A stretch of DNA of 37,986 nucleotides from Methanarcanum sp963640855 (lineage in GTDB: Archaea; Thermoplasmatota; Thermoplasmata; Methanomassiliicoccales; Methanomethylophilaceae): assembly GCA_963640855.1 (NCBI GenBank), contig CAVIAJ010000014.1, positions 1-37,986 on the forward strand, read 5' to 3'. The notes beneath the pieces are model-generated. The model did not search any database. It was given only the letters and a program-made list of their open reading frames with translations, and was not told the origin of the DNA. Within the stretch, counting starts at the first letter, position 1, and every line of letters starts with the position of its first letter. Below, piece after piece: positions 22,914 to 32,700 of this stretch. A program made the position numbers and the translations under genes.

Positions 22914-24527
22914 TTATTGGTCGGGCCTCTGATCCTCGGGAATGATTAACGCATTCTCAAGTGATTTGGCCTCTTCTTTGTGTTTCTCTTTCCATTCGGC
23001 AATCGGCATGGAGTACTTCTTCTCGATTTCCTCACGGTAGTACGGACCGCCGTTGTATGCACAGAAGGGGATAACACGGAGATCGGGTGTAACGTAGTGG
23101 ATTGCACAGCGTTCTACCCTCTCGATATCGTAATTGTAAGCATCCTGGAAGTGCATTGCACCGATGTACATCGCATTCCATGAGAATCCCGCAAGCGTCT
23201 TCTTAGAACTGTCACTCATGACACCTTTGATAAGACGTATGAAATCCTTCTTCTTCATGCCCTGGGGCATCTTGCTCTCATCGATGCATCCGTTGAGGAG
23301 ACCGACAAGCTTCAGCAACTGTAATTTCTTGAATCTGGCTTTTTCCATATAATCCGCCAGTTCGTCGAGACCTTTGACGAACTTCTTCACGTCGATAAAT
23401 CTCGGAAGAGGTACGTAGTCTCCGTTCTGTCCCTTGAGAATGTATGTAGCCATACCGCAGTGGGGGTGTGCCGTGAATGTGACCATCGGCTTGCCGAGAT
23501 ATGCGGATGCAAACTTCGATACAGGCGCAACAACGGGGACGGGGAACCAATCGTCAGGTTTCGCATATCCTGTCTGCTCCTGAACGTCCCTCATAAGATC
23601 GGGGATGGTGTATCTTCCCTTCTCGAGTTCCTCACGTGTAATCCTTCCCGTGAACGATACAGGCTGGAAGTTCACACCGCGGATGATATCGGAATTCTCG
23701 AATGCGAAATCGATGATTCCTCCGATCTGATGATCGTTCACACCTTTCACAACCGTAGGTACAAGAACGACCGACGGCGGGTGCTCGATTTTTCTCAGAT
23801 TCTCAAGTACTTTGAGCTTAACGTGGAACATCTTTCTGTTCCTTGCCTGGATGTAAGGCTCGTCGGTGACACCGTCGAATGACAGATAAATTGTGTTCAG
23901 TCCGGCGTCTTTGGCTTTCTGACAGAATTCAACACTCTTCGAGAATTCAATACCGTTCGTAGCCACCTGCACCTGTGCGAATCCCATTTCTTTCGCGGCT
24001 TTGATGACATCGAAAAATCTGGGATAGATTGTAGGCTCTCCTCCGGAGAACTGAACAGCCGTACATTTGATGGGTTTCTCATCCCTCAGAGTCTTCAGCA
24101 TTGCCATAACCTGATCGAATGAGGGTTCGTAGACGTAACCGGCACTGTTCGCTTCGGCGAAACAGATAGGACAGGTCATGTTGCATCTGTTCGTAAGATC
24201 GATGTTTGCCAACGAGGTTGCCGACTTCAATGCGACAGGCTTCTCACCGATTTTGATGATAACGTTGCCGCCGTTGCAGTATGCATCGTCGGGATTCTCG
24301 AGACCTATACCGTCCGTGGCATACGACTCGACCCTGAGATACTGTTCCACGCTGGACCATATGAGGCAATCGAATTCTCCGTGTTCGGGACAGGTCTTCT
24401 TTGAATAGACCTTGCCATCCTTCTCGTAATGCTCGCCCTCAAGGACTCTGCCGCATTCGGGACAGATGGACTCCACCTTCTTCGGAAGCCCTTTCATTGC
24501 ACTGTATTCTTTCGTCGTGATGGTCAT
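22914..24527 (-). CDS. tes: Radical-SAM tetraether lipid synthase (Tes/GDGT-MAS family)
   Basis: This 537-residue radical-SAM enzyme of the MJ0619/MA1486 family couples two archaeol tails into membrane-spanning tetraether lipid. The N-terminal rubredoxin-like site uses C22, C25, C46 and C54 (CPEC, CPEHGEFDC). The SAM cluster motif is CNMTCPIC (C115, C119, C122), then FSGGEPTIYP. C-terminal cysteines (PHCGMATY, RCAIHYVTP, PFCAYNGGPYYR) match those that bind auxiliary clusters in the family. The ATG at 24527 is preferred: a TATA box (24567-24575) lies inside the 19-codon upstream extension. Ferredoxin and GGR follow in the same operon. Confidence 0.92.
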   Translation of the reverse strand: MTITTKEYSAMKGLPKKVESICPECGRVLEGEHYEKDGKVYSKKTCPEHGEFDCLIWSSVEQYLRVESYATDGIGLENPDDAYCNGGNVIIKIGEKPVALKSATSLANIDLTNRCNMTCPICFAEANSAGYVYEPSFDQVMAMLKTLRDEKPIKCTAVQFSGGEPTIYPRFFDVIKAAKEMGFAQVQVATNGIEFSKSVEFCQKAKDAGLNTIYLSFDGVTDEPYIQARNRKMFHVKLKVLENLRKIEHPPSVVLVPTVVKGVNDHQIGGIIDFAFENSDIIRGVNFQPVSFTGRITREELEKGRYTIPDLMRDVQEQTGYAKPDDWFPVPVVAPVSKFASAYLGKPMVTFTAHPHCGMATYILKGQNGDYVPLPRFIDVKKFVKGLDELADYMEKARFKKLQLLKLVGLLNGCIDESKMPQGMKKKDFIRLIKGVMSDSSKKTLAGFSWNAMYIGAMHFQDAYNYDIERVERCAIHYVTPDLRVIPFCAYNGGPYYREEIEKKYSMPIAEWKEKHKEEAKSLENALIIPEDQRPDQ

Positions 24528-24566
24528 TACATCCACACTTCTATGCTGGCACCCATCCAGTGTAGG

Positions 24567-24575
24567 AATATAAAC
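24567..24575 (-). promoter_or_regulatory. TATA box of tes-fdx-ggr
   Basis: GTTTATATT on the minus strand, predicting a start near 24544 and a leader of about 17 bases before the ATG at 24527. It rules out the longer reading frame. Confidence 0.6.
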
Positions 24576-24618
24576 CCGTCGCATATTTTATAAGTAAAAA
24601 TAAGGCGCCGAAACACAT

Positions 24619-24631
24619 TAACTGCTAACTG
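24619..24631 (+). repeat. Tandem TAACTG motif between divergent promoters
   Basis: Two TAACTG copies (24619-24624, 24626-24631) spaced by 7, flanked by GGCGC (24604-24608) and GCGCC (24634-24638). It sits between the tes and lamin-tail-protein TATA boxes and could be a shared regulator site. Confidence 0.3.
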
Positions 24632-24641
24632 TAGCGCCCCG

Positions 24642-24649
24642 TTTATATC
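24642..24649 (+). promoter_or_regulatory. TATA box of the giant lamin-tail protein gene
   Basis: TTTATATC, centred about 28 bases before the ATG at 24674; a leaderless mRNA is predicted. Confidence 0.6.
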
Positions 24650-24673
24650 CTCATCCTCGGGGATGAAGAATTC

Positions 24674-27600
24674 ATGGTACCCGCAGGATCGCTGAGAAAA
24701 TCGAAGAAAGGACAGATGCCGTTCGCAATGGCGGCTGTCACGTTGTTACTTGTATGTTCCGTATCAGGAATCGTTTATGCAAACATGGACGAAGTCGAAG
24801 ACACAACCGACGATATCAAATCCGAACTGATGTCGATGGCCGAATCCATCGATGACACCGGAAGATACATCGAAGCGGGATTGGGCAACATAATCAACGA
24901 AATCAGCATCGATCCGAACGGAGGATCGTTGGTAAAAAGAACGGAAACATTCGAAGAAAAAGCCGATGAATGGCTGAAGAATGCATTCCCTCTCAGCGAC
25001 AAGGGCGTAACTGCGGTACTCACCGACTACAATATCCAATTGGGCATGGAAAGTCTCAAAGTCTCCGACGAAGGACTCATCGACGGTTCCAGGCCCTGTT
25101 TCCTCAGAGCCACCGGATATGCAGATGTCGAATATACTTCCGCTTCAAGCGTTACAACCAAGAAAATTCAGATTTCCGCGGACGGCACTTCGGGACTGCC
25201 GTTTGTTATCGACAGTATCACAAAATTCGAGCTTTCCGCCTCGGGAAGTTCTTCGGCACTTACCGAACTTATGACATATCAGCTCTCATCGCTGGCACAG
25301 TACAGGATCATCAACGGGTACGGATCCATGTCTGAGACAGGTAAAACGGGAACCGAATCGATTGTGACAAAAGCGGATGTCGAAGAATCGTTCAGATCTT
25401 CCCTCTCGATTATCGAATCTCTCTGTTTCCGCAACACCGGAAACGATATGAAATCGCTGAACTCAAACGAATATGTCGATGCCGCGGAACTCATCATAGC
25501 GAAGAACGGGTACTTTGATTTGGATGTCTCCGCCGTGGTGTCCCAGGCACTCGTAGCCGTTGCGGATCAGCTCGTGAACAAATGGATCGAACTGTTCTTC
25601 TTAGACGATGTCGCCGATGCTTTGGACAAAGTCGACGACCACATCGAATACGGACTCAGACTTGCAGTCGGTTCGATTCTGAATAAAGATCTGACCTCCT
25701 CGAAACACTACATCTCGGAAATCATGAGTAAATACGGATACGGTGAATCCGATTACAGATACATCGGAAATCAGCACCTGAAACTCGGCGTAACCGGCGG
25801 ACAGTTCCATGTCAACGGCGAATCGGTTACCGTAGAACCTTTTGAAATAGAAATCGAAGGTTCTGGGATTGATATCTTCTCCTGGGGAGGTTGGGGCAGT
25901 TTTCTCGACGACGGAGTGCTGTCCGTAAGGTCCGTGGAAGAGAAAATGAAAAACATCGTCAACGGAGCCGCAATCAACGCTTCCAAAGACGTCGGATCCG
26001 TGAGAATAAAAACGGATGCATTCAGCGGAACAACGTACTGCTCGGATCTCTCGGAAGCAATAGACAAAGCTCTGAAGAACGGTATCAAAAACATCGAAAA
26101 TGCAATGGCATCGTCCGTCGAGGACAGCACATTCTACAACCCGTCCTACACAGCACTGTACAGCAGATTGGACAGTAACCTCTCCGAAATCTACAGCACC
26201 GAGAGAATTTACGCAGAAAACAGCGCAAAGATCGAGAAAGCGATACGTGCACACCTTGAAGCAAACAACTTAATGATTCTCAGCGAAAATACAATCGGAA
26301 CGCTCTGCGCAAGTGCAAAGTTATCGCAGGAATACAATGCGGCATACTCAGACCTCGACGCGAAAATCGAAAAATCCGTCTCACTGCTCAAAAGCGTTCT
26401 TACCGAAGTCCCCGGAGAGAACAACGAGAACATCAAGAAACTCATGGGACTCACACTCAAAGCCGTCATGGATTTGGATATCGTCAGCAACGCAGTGACA
26501 TCCGTCGCAAAGAACATGACGCACGATATCGCGGAATATCAGGAACTCAACACGAAATCATCGGCCATCGATCTTGAAAACGGCGATTCGTACAGACTCA
26601 CCGACGGCGACGGAAACGTTTTCACGGAACATGTTTCGGTAGAGGACGGTTACGATCTCGATATCAAAATCATACAGCCGAAATCGAACAAATCGAAATG
26701 CATTCACAGCATCGGAATCACGGAATTCAATCTCAGCCCTTACACAACGGTTTTCACAGTCTCTCTGAACGGAAATGTCAGCTACTCTGTGAAATCGGCA
26801 TCTCCTGTCCTCACCGCACTCGGATGGTCCGATGCGGCATGCGACGGAAGTTTCTCTGTGAAGACATCCTTTGACATTGCATGTGTCAGCGGTTGGGCGC
26901 TTGCAGGTGTGCAGTACACCAAAAGCACCGACATAATCACCGAAGCGGTCAAACTCATGCTGAAAGCGATGGAACCTTTGGTGGAACCTCTGAAAGAAGT
27001 GTTCATCGCACTGAAACAGCTGACCGATCTCTGCAGCACCGCAGTCGTAGAAATTACATCATATATGAACGAAATTATCTCCGAATTCTACGATAAGATT
27101 ATGGGTCCCGTCGAAAAAATACAGAAACTCATCGAAGAGAAACTTGCGGGAATATTCAATGCGACCTTCGATGTCGGACTCGGATATCAGTCATTCACGT
27201 TCAGCTTCTACGGCATGGCACTGACCGTCGAATTCAGAGCGGCAACACTTACCCAGAACACGAAATCACTGTGTAAAGTAAAACTCGCAACGGACATCGG
27301 GGAAACATCGATCGAAGCGGGATTCGAAGTAAAATACAACGAAAAGAACGGAATCATGTTCAAAGGAACGGGAAAAGTCAAGTCCGACGATTGGGCAGTC
27401 AGTCTCACAGTCGATCCGTTGATGAAATTCAGTAAGAAAATCCTCAGCGCCACGGGAACAATTAGAGGAATCGACTTCACTGCAACAATTCCCGAGATCG
27501 TTCAGTACGATCAGATCGAAGCAAGTGTCTCCGACATACCGGGAGTGGGGCAGCTGCTCTCGAACATTCCTCTCCCCATCCCCGGAGTGAAAGGCAGTTT

Positions 27601-28693
27601 CGATATGGGTGTCGACCTCAGATACAACATGCCCATCCAGACGGGACTTATGATCAACGAATTCGAAACAAACCCTGCGGGAGACGACAGAGGAAACGAA
27701 TTCGTCGAGTTATACAACGCAACCGGTTCGACAATCGACCTTTCCGGATACAGAGTAGTTCCCGGAAGCAACGAATCCAAAGCAATCGAACTCTCCGGAA
27801 CAATCAAACCCTTCGAAAAGAAAGTGTTCAAATTCAGCGGCCTTTCACTCAAAAACTCCGGAAAAACAGGAAGTCACAACGGCGAATCGCTCACACTTTA
27901 CGATGCGGATGAAAATATCCTGGATTCCACCCCCTGGAAAAGCGATACGGCAAACGACGACAGCACATGGCAGAGATCCTCCGACGGCTCCACCTCATGG
28001 GTGTTCAAGAAAGGATCTCCCGGAAAGAGCAACGGAGTAATCATCAAAACCAACGCAATCGCACAGACATTCATCATCGACAGTCTCAAAACCGCAGGCG
28101 AAAAAGCACTGTACCAGATGGGAAACCATCTTACAACGGTAGACGAAGTCGCCGAATTCCTCAAAAGAATGCTGGAGATATTCATTGAGACGGTAATTGA
28201 AAAGATCGCAGACGTTCTCGTATCCGCAGGAGTCTTCATCAAACTGGAACTTTCGGATCTGGCGGGAACACAGCACGCAGGAATGAAAATTTCACTCGAT
28301 ATGAAATCGGAACTCATCGAAGACGGACTCACCTGGCTCATCTCTCAGACGGGCCTTTTGGGTTCCTTCGTTAAGACACCCGAATGCACAGATCCTTTGG
28401 ACATTGTATGTAACGACACATACTTCCGCACAACCGTCTACGCCGGAATGAGTGCACCTAAGATCCTCGGCAAAAACGCCGACGGAATCGAAATTACTGC
28501 GGGACTTTCGGTAGGAGTAAACATCTCCGGACTGTTCACCGTATGCGGTAACGAAAGAGGAACATGGAAGGTCGAAGCAGGTATAGTTATCGAAGACTGC
28601 CCCTTCGAATTGGCGGTTAAGAAACTGAGCAAAGAGAAAGGAGAACACTGTGACATGTGGCTGATCAGGATGCAGTTCAGCAAATCATGCTGA
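24674..28693 (+). CDS. Giant exported protein with a lamin-tail (LTD) domain
   Basis: At 1339 residues this is the longest gene in the window. The N-terminus is basic (RKSKKGQ, residues 8-14), then hydrophobic (residues 17-34), then VYA. It can be read as a Sec signal cleaved after residue 36, a membrane anchor, or a class III/pilin-like signal cleaved at KKG-Q. About 37-620 is helical and Ser/Asp-rich with coiled-coil-like stretches; 640-980 alternates beta-rich segments. Residues about 990-1120 hold a lamin-tail domain: MINEFETNP, EFVELYNATGSTIDLSGYRV, ESLTLYDADENILDS and WQRSSDGSTSW are all typical. The C-terminal 200 residues are beta-rich with several Cys. I infer a cell-surface role. 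It is divergent from the lipid operon. Confidence 0.85.
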   Translation: MVPAGSLRKSKKGQMPFAMAAVTLLLVCSVSGIVYANMDEVEDTTDDIKSELMSMAESIDDTGRYIEAGLGNIINEISIDPNGGSLVKRTETFEEKADEWLKNAFPLSDKGVTAVLTDYNIQLGMESLKVSDEGLIDGSRPCFLRATGYADVEYTSASSVTTKKIQISADGTSGLPFVIDSITKFELSASGSSSALTELMTYQLSSLAQYRIINGYGSMSETGKTGTESIVTKADVEESFRSSLSIIESLCFRNTGNDMKSLNSNEYVDAAELIIAKNGYFDLDVSAVVSQALVAVADQLVNKWIELFFLDDVADALDKVDDHIEYGLRLAVGSILNKDLTSSKHYISEIMSKYGYGESDYRYIGNQHLKLGVTGGQFHVNGESVTVEPFEIEIEGSGIDIFSWGGWGSFLDDGVLSVRSVEEKMKNIVNGAAINASKDVGSVRIKTDAFSGTTYCSDLSEAIDKALKNGIKNIENAMASSVEDSTFYNPSYTALYSRLDSNLSEIYSTERIYAENSAKIEKAIRAHLEANNLMILSENTIGTLCASAKLSQEYNAAYSDLDAKIEKSVSLLKSVLTEVPGENNENIKKLMGLTLKAVMDLDIVSNAVTSVAKNMTHDIAEYQELNTKSSAIDLENGDSYRLTDGDGNVFTEHVSVEDGYDLDIKIIQPKSNKSKCIHSIGITEFNLSPYTTVFTVSLNGNVSYSVKSASPVLTALGWSDAACDGSFSVKTSFDIACVSGWALAGVQYTKSTDIITEAVKLMLKAMEPLVEPLKEVFIALKQLTDLCSTAVVEITSYMNEIISEFYDKIMGPVEKIQKLIEEKLAGIFNATFDVGLGYQSFTFSFYGMALTVEFRAATLTQNTKSLCKVKLATDIGETSIEAGFEVKYNEKNGIMFKGTGKVKSDDWAVSLTVDPLMKFSKKILSATGTIRGIDFTATIPEIVQYDQIEASVSDIPGVGQLLSNIPLPIPGVKGSFDMGVDLRYNMPIQTGLMINEFETNPAGDDRGNEFVELYNATGSTIDLSGYRVVPGSNESKAIELSGTIKPFEKKVFKFSGLSLKNSGKTGSHNGESLTLYDADENILDSTPWKSDTANDDSTWQRSSDGSTSWVFKKGSPGKSNGVIIKTNAIAQTFIIDSLKTAGEKALYQMGNHLTTVDEVAEFLKRMLEIFIETVIEKIADVLVSAGVFIKLELSDLAGTQHAGMKISLDMKSELIEDGLTWLISQTGLLGSFVKTPECTDPLDIVCNDTYFRTTVYAGMSAPKILGKNADGIEITAGLSVGVNISGLFTVCGNERGTWKVEAGIVIEDCPFELAVKKLSKEKGEHCDMWLIRMQFSKSC

Positions 28694-28737
28694 GGATGAC
28701 CCAATCCATTAAAAACAGGCAGTATATAGGGAGAGAC

Positions 28738-29715
28738 ATGGCAAAGTCCTACAGAATACCGACCGTTCTCTCGGCAGAGGAGCTCACAGACAAGGCATTC
28801 CATAGGGCATCCAAGATTACCGTGAACGGTACCAATGCCCTTGACACCAAGAAGAAGACCACCTTGGCTAAGATAACAGCATCCGGAGATATCGTAAAGG
28901 ATACGTTCACGGGATACGTCAACAAGTTCCCCCGTATCGAGAAAGACGACGATTTCTTCCCGGAATTGGTGGATCTCGTCATCGGGATTGACAAGTACAA
29001 AAAATCTCTCGGAGCAATGAATTGGGCTGCAGGTAAAACCGAAAGGCTCAAAACAGAAGCACTGAGGAACGTAAGACGTTCGAAAGACGGTTCCGTTATA
29101 GATTCCGTAAGAAGCAGTTTCTACGGAAGGTTATCGTCAATCATAAGACAGGTGAAGGATGAATTGGCATTCCTTCAGGACTGCAAGAACAAATTCAGGG
29201 CACTTCCCGCAGTGGATTCCAAAGTGGCTACGTTAATCGTAGCGGGATTCCCCAACGTAGGGAAGAGCAAACTCGTTTCGACACTCTCAAGTGCAACTCC
29301 CGAGATTGCACCGTATCCGTTCACAACCAAAGGTATTGTGATCGGCCATATGGACGACGACTGGAGAAAGTATCAGATTATCGACACACCCGGTCTTCTC
29401 GACAGGAGTATCGACGAAAGAAACGATATCGAAAAACAGGCTATCCTCGCATTGAGATACCTTACACATGTGATGATCATTGTTCTCGATCCGTCGGAAA
29501 CATGCGGATACAGTATGGAAAAGCAGTTGGCCCTTCTCGATTCCGTAAAGAGAGGATTCGAAGGCGTCCCCATTATCGTTGCCGAAAGTAAAAGCGACAT
29601 TTACAAAACAGACAGCGCGAACATCCGTTTCTCCGCGGAAACGGGAGAGAACATGGATGAACTGCGTGACATCATCGTAAAAGAACTGAGAAAGATCAGG
29701 TTCGAGGAAGAATGA
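28738..29715 (+). CDS. NOG1-family GTPase, 60S/50S ribosome assembly
   Basis: This 325-residue OBG/NOG1-type GTPase acts in large-subunit assembly. The N-terminal helical NOG1 domain (about 1-160, MAKSYRIPTVLSAEEL and on) precedes the G domain: G1 GFPNVGKSKL near 170, G3 DTPGLLD near 216 and G5 SAET near 299. G4 reads ESKSD instead of NKxD. The start ATG 28738 has GGGAGAG (28729-28735) as ribosome site; the longer frame overlapping the preceding gene is rejected. One base separates it from the polymerase gene, so the two form an operon. Confidence 0.92.
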   Translation: MAKSYRIPTVLSAEELTDKAFHRASKITVNGTNALDTKKKTTLAKITASGDIVKDTFTGYVNKFPRIEKDDDFFPELVDLVIGIDKYKKSLGAMNWAAGKTERLKTEALRNVRRSKDGSVIDSVRSSFYGRLSSIIRQVKDELAFLQDCKNKFRALPAVDSKVATLIVAGFPNVGKSKLVSTLSSATPEIAPYPFTTKGIVIGHMDDDWRKYQIIDTPGLLDRSIDERNDIEKQAILALRYLTHVMIIVLDPSETCGYSMEKQLALLDSVKRGFEGVPIIVAESKSDIYKTDSANIRFSAETGENMDELRDIIVKELRKIRFEEE

Positions 29716-29716
29716 G

Positions 29717-32700
29717 ATGCCCGCACGCAAGGTACCATACAGTAAGGAAATGGAAGGATACTTCCAGGATATGCTCGCCAGGTGTAACGACTGTTATGAA
29801 ATTGCCGAAAAAGCGAGATCGTTGGGCAGAGATGCCGAAACATTTGTGGAAATTCCCCGTGCGGATGATCTCGCATCACGCTGTGAAAAACTTCTCGCAG
29901 ATTACGGCGTAGGTGAGATTGCAGATGACATCAGAAGGCTCACCGACGAATATCACAACAGGGAATTGGTCTGTCTCAAAGTAGCCGAAGAGGTCGCCAA
30001 AAGACCTGCGGAAAAGATTGAATTGGCGATAGACAGAGCAATCAGGGTAGGACTCGCGGTTCTCACCGAAGGTGTTCTCGTCGCACCTCTCGAAGGATTG
30101 GCGGACACTAAAATCAAGAAAAACGCAGACGGCAGCGAATATATCGATCTTGTTTTCGCAGGTCCGATCCGTGCGGCCGGAGGTACCGCTCAGGCAATGA
30201 GTGTTCTCATCGCCGATGTCGTAAGACAGGTCGTAGGCATCGGAAAGTATATTCCGACTGAACCGGAGATAGACCGTTTCATCGAGGAAATTCCGTTATA
30301 CAGACAGTGCCAGCACCTTCAGTATACACCGTCGCCGAAAGAAATTCAGCTTATCGTCGGCAACTGTCCGATATGTATTGACGGAGAAGGTACAGAGCAG
30401 ATGGAGATCTCGGGTTTCAGGGATCTTCCGAGGATCGACACCAACAGAGTCAGAGGAGGTGCCTGTCTCGTCATTGCTGAAGGACTGTGTCAGAAAGCAC
30501 CTAAAATCAAGAAACACGTCGACAAACTCAAACTCACGGGCTGGGAATTCCTCGACGAATATCTCAAAGGAAAGGGTGCCTCCACAAGTTCCAACTCGGA
30601 AGGCAGGGTAGTGAAACCCGCCGACAAGTATCTCAAGGATATTGTCGCAGGACGTCCGATCTTCGGTTATCCGTCCAGAGTGGGTGCATTCAGACTCAGG
30701 TACGGAAGGGCGAGAACATCGGGTCTCGCATCGCTGGCATATTCGCCTGCAAGTATGTTCATTCTCGATGAATTCCCTGCTTTGGGAACTCAGCTCAAGA
30801 TCGAAAGACCGGGAAAAGCATGCGTTGTCACTCCGTGTGACAGACTGGAAGGACCTATCGTTCTTCTGAAAAACGGAGATTTGGTTCAGTGCAATACAAA
30901 AGAAGAAGCATTGGCAGTAAGGAAAGACATCTCCGAAATCACCGATAGCGGCGAAGTACTCGTACCGTTCGGTGAATTCTGCGAGAACAACCATTTCCTG
31001 GTCCCTCCCGGATACCCCGCCGAATGGCATAAACTGGAACTTAAGAAATCGGGAGAACTGCCCGACGACTGGGAACATCCCGCTTGGGAACGTGCCCTTG
31101 AAATGTCGAAGACACTCAAGGTCCCGTTACACCCGGACTTCAATTTGTTCTGGTCCGATGTCGATGTGCAGAGGCTGAAAGATCTCAGACAGTACATCCT
31201 TGAAAACGGTTCGTTTACCGACGGAAAACTCACGGTTAAGAATGAACCTGTCAACAAAAGAACATTGGAAGATTTGGGTGCACTGCATAAAGTCCGTGAC
31301 GGAAACATAATCATCGAAAGATACGCAGTGCCGTTGATTTCCGGATTGGGATTGGCAGCCCAAGATGACAGAATCATTGAAAACAGTGCGTTCGACGGTG
31401 AAAATTCCCTTGCAGCCGTAAGCGGTGCGATGGGTATCGAAGTACGTGCGAGAGCAGGTACAAGAATCGGAACAAGAATGGGAAGGCCTGAGAAAGCAAA
31501 AGACCGCAGCAGCGGTAACTCGGCCTTCGGTCACGGATTGTTCGCCGTAACCGACGCACCCTGTATCAAGAAATCGCTGAAAGAAGCGATGGCGACACAG
31601 GAACGTGCAAGATTCATGACCGCCGATCAGCTCAAAGCCGTCGGAATTAAAGCTAACAAGTACGGTCTTCTGATTGATTATGCGGAAAGAATGTGTCCCG
31701 AATGCGGAGAAAAAACATTCCGTTCATGGTGCAGGAAATGCAATGTACATACCGAAGCACCTGCGGTTGCCAAAGATGCATCGAGATTCGACAGACCTCT
31801 GATGACAGTCGATATCAGACAGGAATACAAAGATGCAATGGAACTGCTCGGTCTCAAAGACCTCGACGATATGAAATGTGTCGAAAATTTCACATCCGTT
31901 GTCAAAACGCCTGAACCTATCGAAAAGGGAATACTGAGAGTGAAGAACGATCTGATAACATACAAGGACGGTACAATCCGTTTCGATATGACAGATATTC
32001 CGATTACACACTTCAAACCGAGGGAAATCGGACTCCCCATCGAAAAAGCACACAAACTCGGTTACACCCACGATTGGAACGGAGATCCCCTCACCGACGG
32101 AGATCAGATATGCGAACTGAAAGTTCAGGACGTCATTCCCAACGTAGACTGCGGTACACACCTCGTGAAAGTAGCTACATTCATTGACGATTTACTCGAG
32201 AAGTTCTACGGACTTCCGAGATACTACAACGTAAAGACTCCTGTGGATATGATCGGTCACATGACCGTCGGATTGGCACCGCATACCTCGGGAGGTATCC
32301 TCTGCCGTCTGATAGGATATACGAGAATGAGCGGCTGTCTGGGTCATCCGTTCTTCCATGCCGGTAAGAGGAGGAACTGCGACGGTGATGAAGACTGTAT
32401 TATGCTCTTACTTGACGGTCTCCTCAACTTCTCGAAAATCTATATTCCGAGCAGCAGAGGAGGACTTATGGATACACCTCTCGTTCTTACGACGAAGTTG
32501 GATCCCAATGAAATCGATAAAGAAGCGCACAACGTCGACTGTCTCAGAGAATATCCTATCGAACTCTACGAAGCCGCAATGCAGCTTAAGGATGCGAAGG
32601 ATGTGGAAAGTCTTATGGATCTTGTCGGAAGCCGTATCGGTACCGAACGTCAGTACGAAGGATTCGGATTCACTCACGACACCTATGACATCAACGAAGG

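Noticed and set aside
24528..24584. 19-codon N-terminal extension of the tetraether synthase
   Set aside because: The TATA box falls inside it, so it would not be transcribed as a full start; the conserved protein begins shortly after the ATG at 24527.
25601..26254. 217-codon minus-strand frame inside the lamin-tail protein gene
   Set aside because: Shadow frame, Cys/Phe-rich, without ribosome site; the plus-strand gene has a continuous 1339-codon frame with export signal and LTD.
30296..31078. 260-codon open frame on the minus strand opposite polC
   Set aside because: It lies wholly inside the DP2 gene, has a Cys/Phe/Ser-rich unlikely composition, and no family resemblance; it is a shadow of the sense codons.
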